64,000 nucleotides of DNA from Paenibacillus sp. USDA918EY (GTDB lineage Bacteria > Bacillota > Bacilli > Paenibacillales > Paenibacillaceae): the NCBI RefSeq assembly GCF_009870825.1, contig NZ_WTWY01000001.1:558001-622000 (forward strand), in the 5' to 3' direction. The translations under genes were made by a program, and so were the position numbers. Shown piece by piece: positions 53,963-63,744 of this stretch. The notes under the pieces are model-generated. The model was not told where the DNA came from. It worked only from the letters and a program-made list of their open reading frames with translations, and made no database searches. Numbering within the stretch: position 1 is the first letter of the stretch; each line of letters begins with the position of its first letter.

Positions 53963-54867
53963 AGTCCATACTGAAATTCGGCATGAAGCGGCGGACGTAC
54001 GCCGAACAGAAGGCACTCTGGGGCTTTATCTACGTGCTGCCGTGGCTGCTTGGATTCCTTCTTTTTTTCCTGATCCCGTTGGTCTCTTCGTTAAGGTACA
54101 GCTTCAGCTCCATCGAAGCCAATGCAAACGGCATGAATATCAGCTTCATCGGCATCTCCAATTACGTGGAAGCCCTTACGGTCAACACGAGCTTTAACCG
54201 CACGTTGACGACCTCGATCGTAAACATGGTCATCAACGTGCCGCTGATCGTGATCTTCAGCCTGTTTTTGGCTGTGTTGCTGAACCAGAAGTTTGTTGGC
54301 AGAGCCATCGCCAGATCGATCTTTTTCCTTCCGGTCATTTTGGCTTCCGGGGTCATCGCGAATTTGGAGACGACCAGCCTGGTTCAAGCCATCAACGAGC
54401 AGAACGCCGGCGGCGCCGTGAGCGGCCTGGGGACCAGCGAGCTGACGCGGATCATGCTCAATTCCGGCGTCAGCGAAAACGTCGTCGCGTACCTGACCAG
54501 CGCCGTGGATCGCATCTACCAGATCGTCAGCCAGTCTGGCGTGCAAATTTTGATCTTCCTGGCGGGGATCCAGTCGGTATCCCCCCAGCTTTACGAGGCA
54601 TCCAAAATCGAAGGGGCGACCGGTTACGAAGCGTTCTGGAAAATCACGCTGCCCATGGTCAGCCCGCTCATCCTGGTCAACGTGATTTATACGATCATCG
54701 ACTCGTTCTCCCGGAGCGAAATGACGACGCTGATCCGGGAAACGGGGTTCACGAATTTCAACTTCGGCCTCAGCTCGGCGATGGCCTGGATCTACTTCCT
54801 GGCGATCATGGTCATTTTGTTGATCATTACGTTTTTTATTTCCAAAAGAATTTTCTATCAAGAATAG
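53959..54867 (+). CDS. sugar ABC transporter permease, pair B subunit 1
   Basis: 302 residues with about six membrane segments and EAA loop EASKIEGATGYEAFWKITLP. It carries a larger extracellular loop (about 135-185, NEQNAGGAVSGLGTSELTRI) than usual. Start TTG 53959 overlaps the stop of the lipoprotein gene, so it is translationally coupled. It forms a channel with the next gene product. Confidence 0.9.
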   Translation: MKSILKFGMKRRTYAEQKALWGFIYVLPWLLGFLLFFLIPLVSSLRYSFSSIEANANGMNISFIGISNYVEALTVNTSFNRTLTTSIVNMVINVPLIVIFSLFLAVLLNQKFVGRAIARSIFFLPVILASGVIANLETTSLVQAINEQNAGGAVSGLGTSELTRIMLNSGVSENVVAYLTSAVDRIYQIVSQSGVQILIFLAGIQSVSPQLYEASKIEGATGYEAFWKITLPMVSPLILVNVIYTIIDSFSRSEMTTLIRETGFTNFNFGLSSAMAWIYFLAIMVILLIITFFISKRIFYQE

Positions 54868-54884
54868 AAGGAGCGTGAGCAGCG

Positions 54885-55832
54885 TTGATCATCGCCCGTT
54901 TGTTGTCGCTCGAAAGCTGGAAACGCTGGTTATGGACCGTCGTGCGGCTTGTCTTGATGGCAGGACTGTCGTTTGTTATTCTGTACCCCATTCTTCAAAA
55001 GATTTCGACGGCCATCAAGGATAAAAGCGACTTGTATTCGCCGATCGTCGTCTTTGTCCCGGAGCATTATTCTCTCGACAATTTCAAAAAAGCCATATCG
55101 ATCATGGACTACTGGCATACGTTGTTCAATACGTTTACCTTATCGGCCATGACGACGATCCTGACGGCCGTGTCCTGCGCTTTTGCGGGATACGCCTTTG
55201 CACGGCTTAAATTCAAAGGCAGCAATTTGCTTTTTGGAGGCGTCATCCTGACCATTCTGGTTCCGCCAACGACCATTTTGATCCCGATCTACATGAATTT
55301 GAAGGATTTCAGCCTCATGGGACTGATCCCGCTGCTGACCGGGAAGTCGGTGAACCTGCTGGATTCGTACTGGCCTTTCATCCTGACCTCGGTCACCGCA
55401 AACTCGCTGAAGGCGGGTCTCTACATTTTTATTTTCAGGCAGTTCTTCCGGGGCATTCCGAAAGAAGTGGAGGAAGCGGCTTACATCGATGGGGCGGGCG
55501 TAGGCAAAACCTTCCTGCGCATCATGCTGCCGAATGCCGTTCCGGCCATCGTCACCGTGCTGCTGTTTTCGTTCGTATGGCAGTGGAATGACAGCTTCTT
55601 TACGACAACGTATTTAACGTCGGGCAAAGTGATGTCCACCCAGCTGTCGTCGCTGCCGCACAACCTCTCCATCATGCTCGAGGGCGGGGTTGCGACCAAC
55701 AAGGATCCTTTCTATATGAGCATGGTTCAGGATACCGGCATCCTGCTGGCGATCCTGCCGCTGATCATTATTTATCTGTTCGTGCAGCGTTACTTTGTGG
55801 AAAGCATCGAGCGTACCGGCATCGTCGGGTAA
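54885..55832 (+). CDS. carbohydrate ABC transporter permease, pair B subunit 2
   Basis: 315 residues; EAA loop EAAYIDGAGVGKTFLRIMLP and C-terminus QRYFVESIERTGIVG. TTG start after AAGGAGCGTGAG. It is the last gene of the operon, followed by a strong terminator. The operon therefore holds two complete permease pairs. Confidence 0.91.
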   Translation: MIIARLLSLESWKRWLWTVVRLVLMAGLSFVILYPILQKISTAIKDKSDLYSPIVVFVPEHYSLDNFKKAISIMDYWHTLFNTFTLSAMTTILTAVSCAFAGYAFARLKFKGSNLLFGGVILTILVPPTTILIPIYMNLKDFSLMGLIPLLTGKSVNLLDSYWPFILTSVTANSLKAGLYIFIFRQFFRGIPKEVEEAAYIDGAGVGKTFLRIMLPNAVPAIVTVLLFSFVWQWNDSFFTTTYLTSGKVMSTQLSSLPHNLSIMLEGGVATNKDPFYMSMVQDTGILLAILPLIIIYLFVQRYFVESIERTGIVG

Positions 55833-55851
55833 ACGCGGGATACATTCAGGG

Positions 55852-55899
55852 CGCCTTTCGGAATGAAGCTGCAAATGGCTGGTATCCGAAAGGCGTTTT
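55852..55899. terminator. intrinsic terminator ending the composite operon
   Basis: CGCCTTTCGGA (55852-55862) pairs perfectly with TCCGAAAGGCG (55885-55895), then TTTTC. It lies between convergent transcription units and may serve both. Confidence 0.8.
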
Positions 55900-55901
55900 C
55901 G

Positions 55902-56161
55902 TTATGGCCATGCCGGCAGCGTCTCAAGGCCGCAAATGAGCCGATTGCGGTATTCACGGGGCGTGCAGCCCACGATCCGCCGGAATTGTCTGGAGAAATG
56001 CTCGACGTTTTTGTATCCGCACAGCTCGCTCCCTGAACCCAGAACTCGGCCGGCGTTTGCGTCAGAATAAGCAGCCAAAAGTCGTGCCCATCCGAAATGT
56101 CGTAAATAAAGTCGCCAGGATGGGCGGCATCATATCCGACATCGTAAATGGATGTGGCCAT
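55902..56161 (-). pseudogene. AraC-family regulator pseudogene with internal deletion
   Basis: From ATG 56161 the minus strand reads an AraC N-terminus (HPGDFIYDISDGHDFWLLILTQTPAEFWVQG, shown in part) like the regulator at 19763-20527 (HPSNFVIDVPVGHHWLLVVTKTPAQFWVNG). Directly after FWVQG the sequence jumps, in another frame, to the last AraC helix: CGYKNVEHFSRQFRRIVGCTPREY, ending at TAA 55902-55904. About 170 codons are missing and the frames do not join, so the gene is dead. A GGAG ribosome site is still present before the ATG. Confidence 0.8.
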
Positions 56162-56347
56162 CGCAATCTCCAATCTTAGAATAGATCAAGTTTCTGTCAG
56201 CATAGATCATTCATTTGATGAGGTGTCCTATCTTATAATTTCATAGTAAACGCAATTTAAAGGAGTCAATAGAATAACAAGAAATGGCGAAAGCTTCTGT
56301 TTACGTATTTGTATTTGAAATGATCAATTCAAGGTGAGGTCCGTGCC
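56162..56347. other. intergenic promoter region of GH43 gene
   Basis: AT-rich stretch with a perfect TATAAT at 56234-56239, though no well-spaced -35 was found. No gene is visible. Confidence 0.4.
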
Positions 56348-58169
56348 ATGATACCAAAAAAGAAAAGCGAATTTATCGAGGTGCTATTGCTATACGCGCA
56401 TCCCGCAGGAGGATCGGATCTATGCGCCCAGGCTGGCTTTCAGCATGCATCTTGCCTATAGCGAGGACGGCAAGCCTTTCCAAGCTTTGAACCATAATTC
56501 AGGCGTCTTGTTCGCCAAGGCAACCCAAAATGAGAACGGGACGCTCCGAGCCAAAAGCTTGAAAAATCCGTATCTCTTCCGCATGGCCGACGGAACATTC
56601 GGCGTCGTTGCCGTACGGACGGAGGCGGATGGCCAGCAGGATGAGGAGAGCCGAGGGGCAGTGCTGTTCTTTGCTTCCGACGATTTGCTGCAATACCAAG
56701 AAATCGGGCTGATCGATCTGCAGAGCGATGCTTACGTACGCGATGTCGCTTGCGAATATGATGAGTCAAGCCGAGCCTACGTCATCCGCTGGAGCGACGA
56801 AAACGGGGGGCATTACCGAAATAGGATCGAGGATCTTTTCGATCTTACCGGTGCTGGTGCCCCTGAAAAGGCGGAGCCGTTTACGCTGGTAGCCGTATCG
56901 GCCGACATCGAAGGCATGCAGCACCGAAACGTGATCCGCGTTCCGCGGGAAACGGCGGACCGTCTCATAGGCCGGCTTACGGTTCCCGAGAATGTCGCCA
57001 TTGAAGTTCCGGATTGCATCACGGCTGCATCGGCCGAGGATTTGAAGACGCTTAAAGCGACCGCGGTATATAGCGACGGCACCACGGCTCCCAAGTCCGT
57101 GGATTGGGACACGGCGGCGGTTCGCTGGGATCAGGCCGGGACTTATCGGGTGAACGGAACGGTTCGTCAGGAGCATTATGCCTTTCCGGTCGCGGCGAAC
57201 CGGGCGGACCCGTGCATCGCGAAGTGGAACGGCAAGTATTATTTCATTGCGACCAATGACGCCGACGGCAATCAAACCTTATATATCAGGGAAGCGGAGA
57301 CGATATCCGGTCTGATTCAGGCCGGCGAGTCCTTAATTCTGGATACGCAAACCTATGATCACATTAAAGGGCTGTTGTGGGCCCCCGAGCTCCATATCAT
57401 CGGGGACGAGCTGTACATTTTTCATGCGGCAACGACCGGCGAGTTTTTCTATGAAGAGTGTCACGTGATGAAGCTCCGCGAGGGAGGGGATCCTACCTGC
57501 GCCGCGGACTGGTCGATGCCCCGGCGTGTCGTCAAGAGAGACGGCGCCGATTTATGCGAGGCGGGCAAGGTGATCTCCCTGGACATGACGGTCATCCAGG
57601 TGAACGGGGAATGTTATGCGGCTTGGTCGGAGCGGCAGTTCGTGCCCGTAGATCTTGGGGCCTGGGTTTATATCGCAAAATTGGATCCGAAAGAACCGTG
57701 GAGGCTGACGAGCGATCCGGTGCTGCTGACCAGGCCGGACTTTGGCTGGGCCAATAACCATACCTTTGTCGATGAAGGGCCGTTTGCCCTGATCCGGGGG
57801 GGCAGGATCTTTCTGACCTTCTCAAGCGCGGCGATCGACGCGACGTATTGCGTAGGCCTGCTGACCGCCGATGTAAATGCGGATTTGCTGAATCCCGACA
57901 GCTGGACGAAGGGCAACTATCCGCTGCTGACGTCGAGAAGCGTTCCCGGCGAATACGGCCCCGGCCATAATTCCTACGTGACCGATGATGAAGGCGTCAC
58001 TTGGAACGTCTACCACGCCAGACCGGGAGTAGAGGGGCCAAGAGGCACCGGAATCCGCCGCGTTCATTTCGGCGTGGACGGATATCCGGTGCTTGATTTA
58101 ACGGAAGAGCGGGATTTGAACCCGGCTTTGGCCGGGGTGTCGATCGAAGTCATTGTAAAACGCGACTAG
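56348..58169 (+). CDS. GH43-type two-propeller protein with Ig-like domain; 5' end frameshifted
   Basis: The main open frame from ATG 56445 encodes 574 residues, but homology-like sequence continues upstream in frame (CYTRIPQEDRIYAPRLAFSMHLAYSEDG) without any start codon. ATG 56348, with GGTGAGG upstream, would reach that frame if one A were removed from the A6 run at about 56355-56360. So the gene either carries a real 1-base insertion or a sequencing error. Domains: an incomplete GH43-like propeller (to about residue 150 of the 56445 frame), a group 4 bacterial Ig-like domain (about 165-240) and a GH43 propeller (about 248-560) with base Asp in NRADPCIAKW. There is no signal peptide. It is followed after 17 bases by another GH43 gene. 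Confidence 0.75.
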
Positions 58170-58186
58170 GAAGGGGCAGAAAGTGT

Positions 58187-59722
58187 ATGTATCCGAATCC
58201 GATAATATGGGCCGACCTTCCGGATCTTGACGTGATCCGGGTAGAGGACACCTACTATATGGTCAGCACGACGATGCACATGATGCCGGGCTGCGTCATC
58301 CTGCGCTCATACGACCTGATTCAATGGGAAGTGGCTTCTTATGTGTACGACGTATTGGACAATACGCCGGCGCAGCGGCTCGAAGACGGCAAACATATTT
58401 ACGGGCAGGGCATGTGGGCGCCGTCCCTGCGTTACCACAAGGGGAAATTTTACGTGATCTTCGTGGCGAACGATACCCGCCGAACATATTTGTACACGGC
58501 AGATAGCGTGTCCGGACCATGGACGAAGCAATACATCGAGGGCTTTTATCACGACTGCTCCCTGCTGTTTGACGATGACGGCCGGGCGTATCTGATTTAC
58601 GGCAATGCCGAAATTCACCTGACCGAATTGAAGGAGGATCTATCCGGACCCAAGCCCGGCGGGCTGAACCGCATCATCGTCAAAGAACGCGAGCCGTATC
58701 ATCTCGGGTACGAGGGCGCCCATTTTTATAAGATCGACGGCAGGTATTACGCCTTCTTTATCCATATTTCGAAGGCTGCGGGTCGCCGAACGCAGGCTTG
58801 CTTCGCGGCGGATTCCCTGGAAGGAGAGTTCACGGGCGGAGAGGTCTTTAACGACGACATGGGGTATTTTAATTCGGGCGTTGCGCAGGGAGGCATCGTG
58901 GATACGCCGGACGGGGAATGGGTGGCCGTGCTGTTTCAGGATCACGGCGCCGTCGGCCGGATTCCGGTGCTCGTTCCGCTGCGCTTCGAGAACGGTTTTC
59001 CGGTATTCGCCAAGAAAGCACCCACAATGATCGAGCTGCCAAGCACAAGGCCGGGTTATACCTACCAGCCTTTGGTGGGAAGCGATGACTTTCATTACAC
59101 GCCGGACGAGCACGGCAAGGTGCGCCTGAAGGATGTTTGGCAGTGGAATCATACGCCTGACGATGCATTATGGTCCGTAACGGACAAGCCGGGAGCCTAC
59201 CGGATCCAATCCGGAAAGATCAGCCCCAACTTGACGTTTGCGGTCAATACGTTGACGCAGCGCGCCATGGGGCCGGCATGCGAAGCGACGGTCACGTTGG
59301 ACGGCAGCGGGCTGAAGGATGGCGATTATGCAGGCCTATGCTTTTTGATCGGTACGTACGGCTTGATCGCCCTGACCAAGGAAGCCGGCCGATCCTATCT
59401 GGTTATGCTGGCCAGAGAGCCGCAGGATCATTCCATATTCGGCAATTTGGTAGACGAGAAGCCAGGCACCGAATTTGCCCGTATTCCCGTCTCCGGAGAC
59501 GTCGTCACGCTCAGGGCGGCCGGCCATTTCGTGAATAACGCGGACGAGTGCATGTTTTATTACCGGGATGGGGCGGATTGGAAGCAGCTCGGGATTGCGC
59601 ACAAGATGATATACAAGCTGGACCATTTTATGGGCTGCCGCATCGGTCTGTTTTTGTTTTCAACCCGCGAGATCGGGGGAACGGCGGAGTTTTCCGACTT
59701 CCAATACCGTGTGCTCAATTAA
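58187..59722 (+). CDS. GH43 beta-xylosidase/arabinofuranosidase, cytoplasmic
   Basis: 511 residues. GH43 propeller (about 1-300) with base D13 in ADLPDLDVIRVEDTYYMVSTTMHM (in part), pKa-tuning Asp in YHDCSLLFDDDG and acid Glu in GYEGAHFYK; a C-terminal beta-sandwich (about 315-511) of the GH43 C2 type. The N-terminus is typical of subfamily 12 enzymes, which cut xylosyl or arabinosyl ends. No signal peptide. ATG is 11 bases after AAGGGGC. It forms an operon with the preceding GH43 gene. Confidence 0.9.
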   Translation: MYPNPIIWADLPDLDVIRVEDTYYMVSTTMHMMPGCVILRSYDLIQWEVASYVYDVLDNTPAQRLEDGKHIYGQGMWAPSLRYHKGKFYVIFVANDTRRTYLYTADSVSGPWTKQYIEGFYHDCSLLFDDDGRAYLIYGNAEIHLTELKEDLSGPKPGGLNRIIVKEREPYHLGYEGAHFYKIDGRYYAFFIHISKAAGRRTQACFAADSLEGEFTGGEVFNDDMGYFNSGVAQGGIVDTPDGEWVAVLFQDHGAVGRIPVLVPLRFENGFPVFAKKAPTMIELPSTRPGYTYQPLVGSDDFHYTPDEHGKVRLKDVWQWNHTPDDALWSVTDKPGAYRIQSGKISPNLTFAVNTLTQRAMGPACEATVTLDGSGLKDGDYAGLCFLIGTYGLIALTKEAGRSYLVMLAREPQDHSIFGNLVDEKPGTEFARIPVSGDVVTLRAAGHFVNNADECMFYYRDGADWKQLGIAHKMIYKLDHFMGCRIGLFLFSTREIGGTAEFSDFQYRVLN

Positions 59723-59814
59723 CCGGTCCCTGTTGTTTAATTTCATTTCGAAGGTTGTCAGTTATGGCGTAAAGGATCCGTGATTTGCCGGGTGATGATA
59801 CGGTTAACGGCAGG

Positions 59815-59843
59815 TTGTTTCGCGGCGAGGCGAAAGCTACACT
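59815..59843 (+). promoter_or_regulatory. sigma-A promoter candidate for the GH10-SGNH-esterase operon
   Basis: -35 TTGTTT (59815-59820), 17-base spacer, -10 TACACT (59838-59843). GCTACACTTTG at 59836-59846 is identical to the sequence upstream of the binding protein at 42969. GCGAAAGCT just upstream of the -10 is weakly cre-like. Confidence 0.5.
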
Positions 59844-59906
59844 TTGGGGTGAACGTGTGTGCCGTAATTTGGTTGCTTGAGAAATTCCGTCGAAAAGGGG
59901 ATGAGT

Positions 59907-60929
59907 ATGATAAAGTTGCGTGAAGCATTTAAAGAGCATTTCCTGATCGGGGCCGCCGTGAATCCGGCGACGTTGGACACCCAGCGTGATTTGCTCATCG
60001 AGCATTTCAACAGCGTGACTGCCGAAAATGAAATGAAGTTCGAAAGGGTGCATCCCGAGGAAGACCGGTATACGTTTGAGGCAGCAGACCGTATGGTGGC
60101 TCTGGCCAAAGCCAACGGCATGGCGGTCAGGGGGCATACGCTGGTCTGGCACAATCAGACGCCGAAATGGGTGTTTGAACATCAAGACGGCAGCCAGGTT
60201 GACAGGGAGACGCTGCTGGCCCGCATGAAATCCCATATCAACACGGTCGTATCCCGTTACCGGGGAGAACTCTATGCTTGGGACGTGGTGAACGAAGCGG
60301 TGTCCGACAGCGGCAGCGAACGGCTGCGGCCTTCGAAGTGGCTCGACGTCATCGGCGAGGATTTCATCGCCAAGGCGTTTGAGTACGCCCATGAGGCCGA
60401 CCCGGAGGCGCTGCTGTTCTATAACGATTACAACGAGGCCGATCCGGTGAAAAGCGAAAAAATCTACTCGCTCGTCAAATCATTGCTCGAACAGGGAGTG
60501 CCGATCCATGGCATCGGGCTTCAGGCGCATTGGAGCCTGTATCATCCGTCGTTGGACGATATCCGCCGGGCGATCGAGAGATACGCCAGTTTGGGCGTGA
60601 AGCTGCATGTGACCGAGCTGGATGTCTCCATGTTTGCGTTCGATGACCGGCGGACCGACCTCACGGCTCCGACCGAAGAGATGCTCGCTCTTCAAGCGGA
60701 ACGTTACGGACAATTTTTCCGGTTATTTCAGGAATACAGCGAATATATCACCTCCGTCACTTTTTGGGGGGCTGCCGATGATTATACCTGGCTGGACCAT
60801 TTTCCCGTACGTGGCCGGAAGAATTGGCCTTTCTTATTTGATGCGAAGCATCAGCCCAAACCGTCTTATTGGGAAGTGCTAGGGACGATAGAAAAGATAG
60901 GAAATACCGGAAGGAAAACGTCTTTGTAA
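59907..60929 (+). CDS. GH10 xylanase, cytoplasmic, single-domain
   Basis: 340 residues, a bare GH10 barrel. Acid/base E130 in DVVNEAVS and nucleophile E237 in VTELDVSM. No signal peptide or CBM, so it is the intracellular type, which trims imported xylo-oligosaccharides and aldouronates. ATG 59907 has GGGG 6 bases upstream; ATG 59901 abuts it. It starts a three-gene operon with an SGNH hydrolase and a CE1-type esterase. It complements the secreted GH10 at 38971. Confidence 0.94.
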   Translation: MIKLREAFKEHFLIGAAVNPATLDTQRDLLIEHFNSVTAENEMKFERVHPEEDRYTFEAADRMVALAKANGMAVRGHTLVWHNQTPKWVFEHQDGSQVDRETLLARMKSHINTVVSRYRGELYAWDVVNEAVSDSGSERLRPSKWLDVIGEDFIAKAFEYAHEADPEALLFYNDYNEADPVKSEKIYSLVKSLLEQGVPIHGIGLQAHWSLYHPSLDDIRRAIERYASLGVKLHVTELDVSMFAFDDRRTDLTAPTEEMLALQAERYGQFFRLFQEYSEYITSVTFWGAADDYTWLDHFPVRGRKNWPFLFDAKHQPKPSYWEVLGTIEKIGNTGRKTSL

Positions 60930-60956
60930 TCTGTTCATGGAAAGGATGACGTTTCG

Positions 60957-62696
60957 ATGACCGACCCTCGATCATCGGCCGCGGATGCAACGCGGGCGCC
61001 GATGGCTCCGCAGGACCCGGCGTCCGGGCGAAACGGGCTGTACATTTTACATGATGCGGCGATTGAAGCAACGGCTCGGCCCGACGGCACTTTTGCGCAA
61101 GAGATATATTTGGACGGACAACGGCTTATCGATAAAGCCCGGTATGCCGGAGGGGGCTTGGATGAGGCCATTCTTGAGAATCTGAGAAGCTTCGACGGAT
61201 TCCGCCGGATGGTCCATCGCATCGGAATTTCGGTCCATGCTCATGGCAACGAGAAATCGACCGTCTTTTTTACGATTCACAATCGGGGCAAATCGGGCCG
61301 ATTCGAATCAGGTACCCGGCTCCGATTCCCTTGTCCGGCCGACGGCTCCGAATCGCTTCTGACACTGGAGGATTACGATTGGTCCCCGGATGACGAAGTG
61401 CCCGGCAAATTTGCTTTCGAATTCGAACGGGCGGGCGTGCTGGCGACGGCAAACATCATTTTCTACCTGCATGACGGTTATCCGGTTCCCGAGTCCATCC
61501 CCGAACCTCCGGTCGATTTCGGTTCCGAATCCTACCGCCGCATGATCGAAAAGTCGCTTCTGAACAAAGGCAATAACAAGAGATTGAAGACGGCCATAGA
61601 AAAAGCGAAAAGAGGAGAGCCCGTAACGATCGCCTATATCGGGGGTTCCATTACCCAAGGAGCGGGAGCCGTTCCGCTTTCTGCGAATTGTTACGCTTAC
61701 AGATCGTACGATCTTTTTAAACGTTGGTTCGTGCCATCCGGCGGGGATTCGGTCCGTTTCATTAAAGCGGGAGTAGGCGGCACGCCGTCGGAGCTGGGCA
61801 TCGTCCGCTATGAGCGGGATGTCCTTAGAGACGGCACGGTGGAGCCGGATATCGTGATCGTGGAGTTTGCCGTTAACGACGCCGACGACGAGACAAAAGG
61901 AAGCTGTTACGAGAGCCTGGTGCTCAAGGCTCTTGCCGGCGGGAATAAACCCGCGGTGATCTTGCTGTTCAGCGTGTTTATGAACGATTGGAATCTTCAG
62001 GACCGGCTGGCTCCCATCGGTTGGCACTATCAATTGCCGATGGTCAGCGTGAAGGATGCCGTAGTAGAACAGTTCCGGTTATCTAAAGCCGATGGCAACG
62101 TCATCTCCAAACGGCAATTTTTTTACGATATTTATCATCCGACCAATGCGGGACATAAGATCATGTCCGATTGTCTGGGCTGGCTGTTCGAAGTTACGGA
62201 CCGATCCGCAGCTGACGGGGAGGATCTTCCGACTGACAAGCCGCCGCTGATCGGGAACGGATACGTTGGGACGCGTCTTCTCGATCGCATGAATGCCGAC
62301 GGCATTGCGCGGATTCATCCGGGTGGTTTCCAAGAGACCGATGCCGAGCTGCAAATGGCGGAGCTGGATGACCATTCATACGGCACTCCGCTATTTCCCC
62401 ATAACTGGATGCATACGGCCGAATCCGGAAATCCCAGCTTCAAAATGACCATCCGAAGCCGGCGCCTTATTCTGGTCTTTAAGGACTCCGGAAGCCATGA
62501 TTTCGGAACCGCGAATATTTGGGTGGATGGGCAGCTGAAAAGAACCGCCGATCCGCATCAGGTGAATTGGACGCATTGCCATGCCGTGCTTTTGTACGAT
62601 GAAGAGGATGTAAGGGAACATACGATAGAGATCGCGATGGCGGAAGGCAATGAGGATAAGCGGTTTACGATCTTGGGATTCGGATATGTGCCGTAA
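60957..62696 (+). CDS. SGNH/GDSL hydrolase with N-terminal beta domain, probable carbohydrate esterase
   Basis: 579 residues. An N-terminal region (1-210) of mainly beta structure is followed by an SGNH fold (about 215-425): Ser in YIGGSITQGAG, Gly in VGGTPSELG, Asn in FAVNDADDE, and the Asp/His pair in YDIYHPTNAGH. A C-terminal beta domain (about 440-579) completes it. The layout resembles acetyl-xylan esterases that combine a jelly roll with SGNH. It lies 27 bases after the GH10 gene, so it probably removes acetyl groups from imported oligosaccharides. No signal peptide. ATG follows GAAAGGATG. Confidence 0.86.
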   Translation: MTDPRSSAADATRAPMAPQDPASGRNGLYILHDAAIEATARPDGTFAQEIYLDGQRLIDKARYAGGGLDEAILENLRSFDGFRRMVHRIGISVHAHGNEKSTVFFTIHNRGKSGRFESGTRLRFPCPADGSESLLTLEDYDWSPDDEVPGKFAFEFERAGVLATANIIFYLHDGYPVPESIPEPPVDFGSESYRRMIEKSLLNKGNNKRLKTAIEKAKRGEPVTIAYIGGSITQGAGAVPLSANCYAYRSYDLFKRWFVPSGGDSVRFIKAGVGGTPSELGIVRYERDVLRDGTVEPDIVIVEFAVNDADDETKGSCYESLVLKALAGGNKPAVILLFSVFMNDWNLQDRLAPIGWHYQLPMVSVKDAVVEQFRLSKADGNVISKRQFFYDIYHPTNAGHKIMSDCLGWLFEVTDRSAADGEDLPTDKPPLIGNGYVGTRLLDRMNADGIARIHPGGFQETDAELQMAELDDHSYGTPLFPHNWMHTAESGNPSFKMTIRSRRLILVFKDSGSHDFGTANIWVDGQLKRTADPHQVNWTHCHAVLLYDEEDVREHTIEIAMAEGNEDKRFTILGFGYVP

Positions 62697-62708
62697 CGGC
62701 TGAAATAA

Positions 62709-63545
<837 letters not shown>

Positions 63546-63611
63546 ACTGCAATTACGGATTCGAAAATAGTGTATAATCTTCAAGCTTGGCGAAAGCCGC
63601 CAGGAATCAAA

Positions 63612-63646
63612 AGAAACCCTGTTCCTCTAAAAAGGACAGGGTTTCT
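63612..63646 (+). terminator. hairpin after esterase gene
   Basis: AGAAACCCTGT (63612-63622) pairs with ACAGGGTTTCT (63636-63646), extended by CC/GG. The tail TTTCTCGAC lacks a long T-run, so termination is not certain. Confidence 0.6.
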
Positions 63647-63655
63647 CGACTGACT

Positions 63656-63689
63656 GAAGGACGATGCAATCATTTGTCCTTCCTTTTTA
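63656..63689. terminator. terminator related to that at 15055-15092
   Basis: GAAGGAC pairs with GTCCTTC, followed by CTTTTT. The loop and flanks resemble the terminator at 15055. It lies between the esterase operon and the convergent GrpB gene. Confidence 0.65.
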
Positions 63690-63744
63690 TGGATAATATA
63701 AAGCAGGCCGAGATGGAATCAACCGGCTCCGTAAAAAAGACGAA

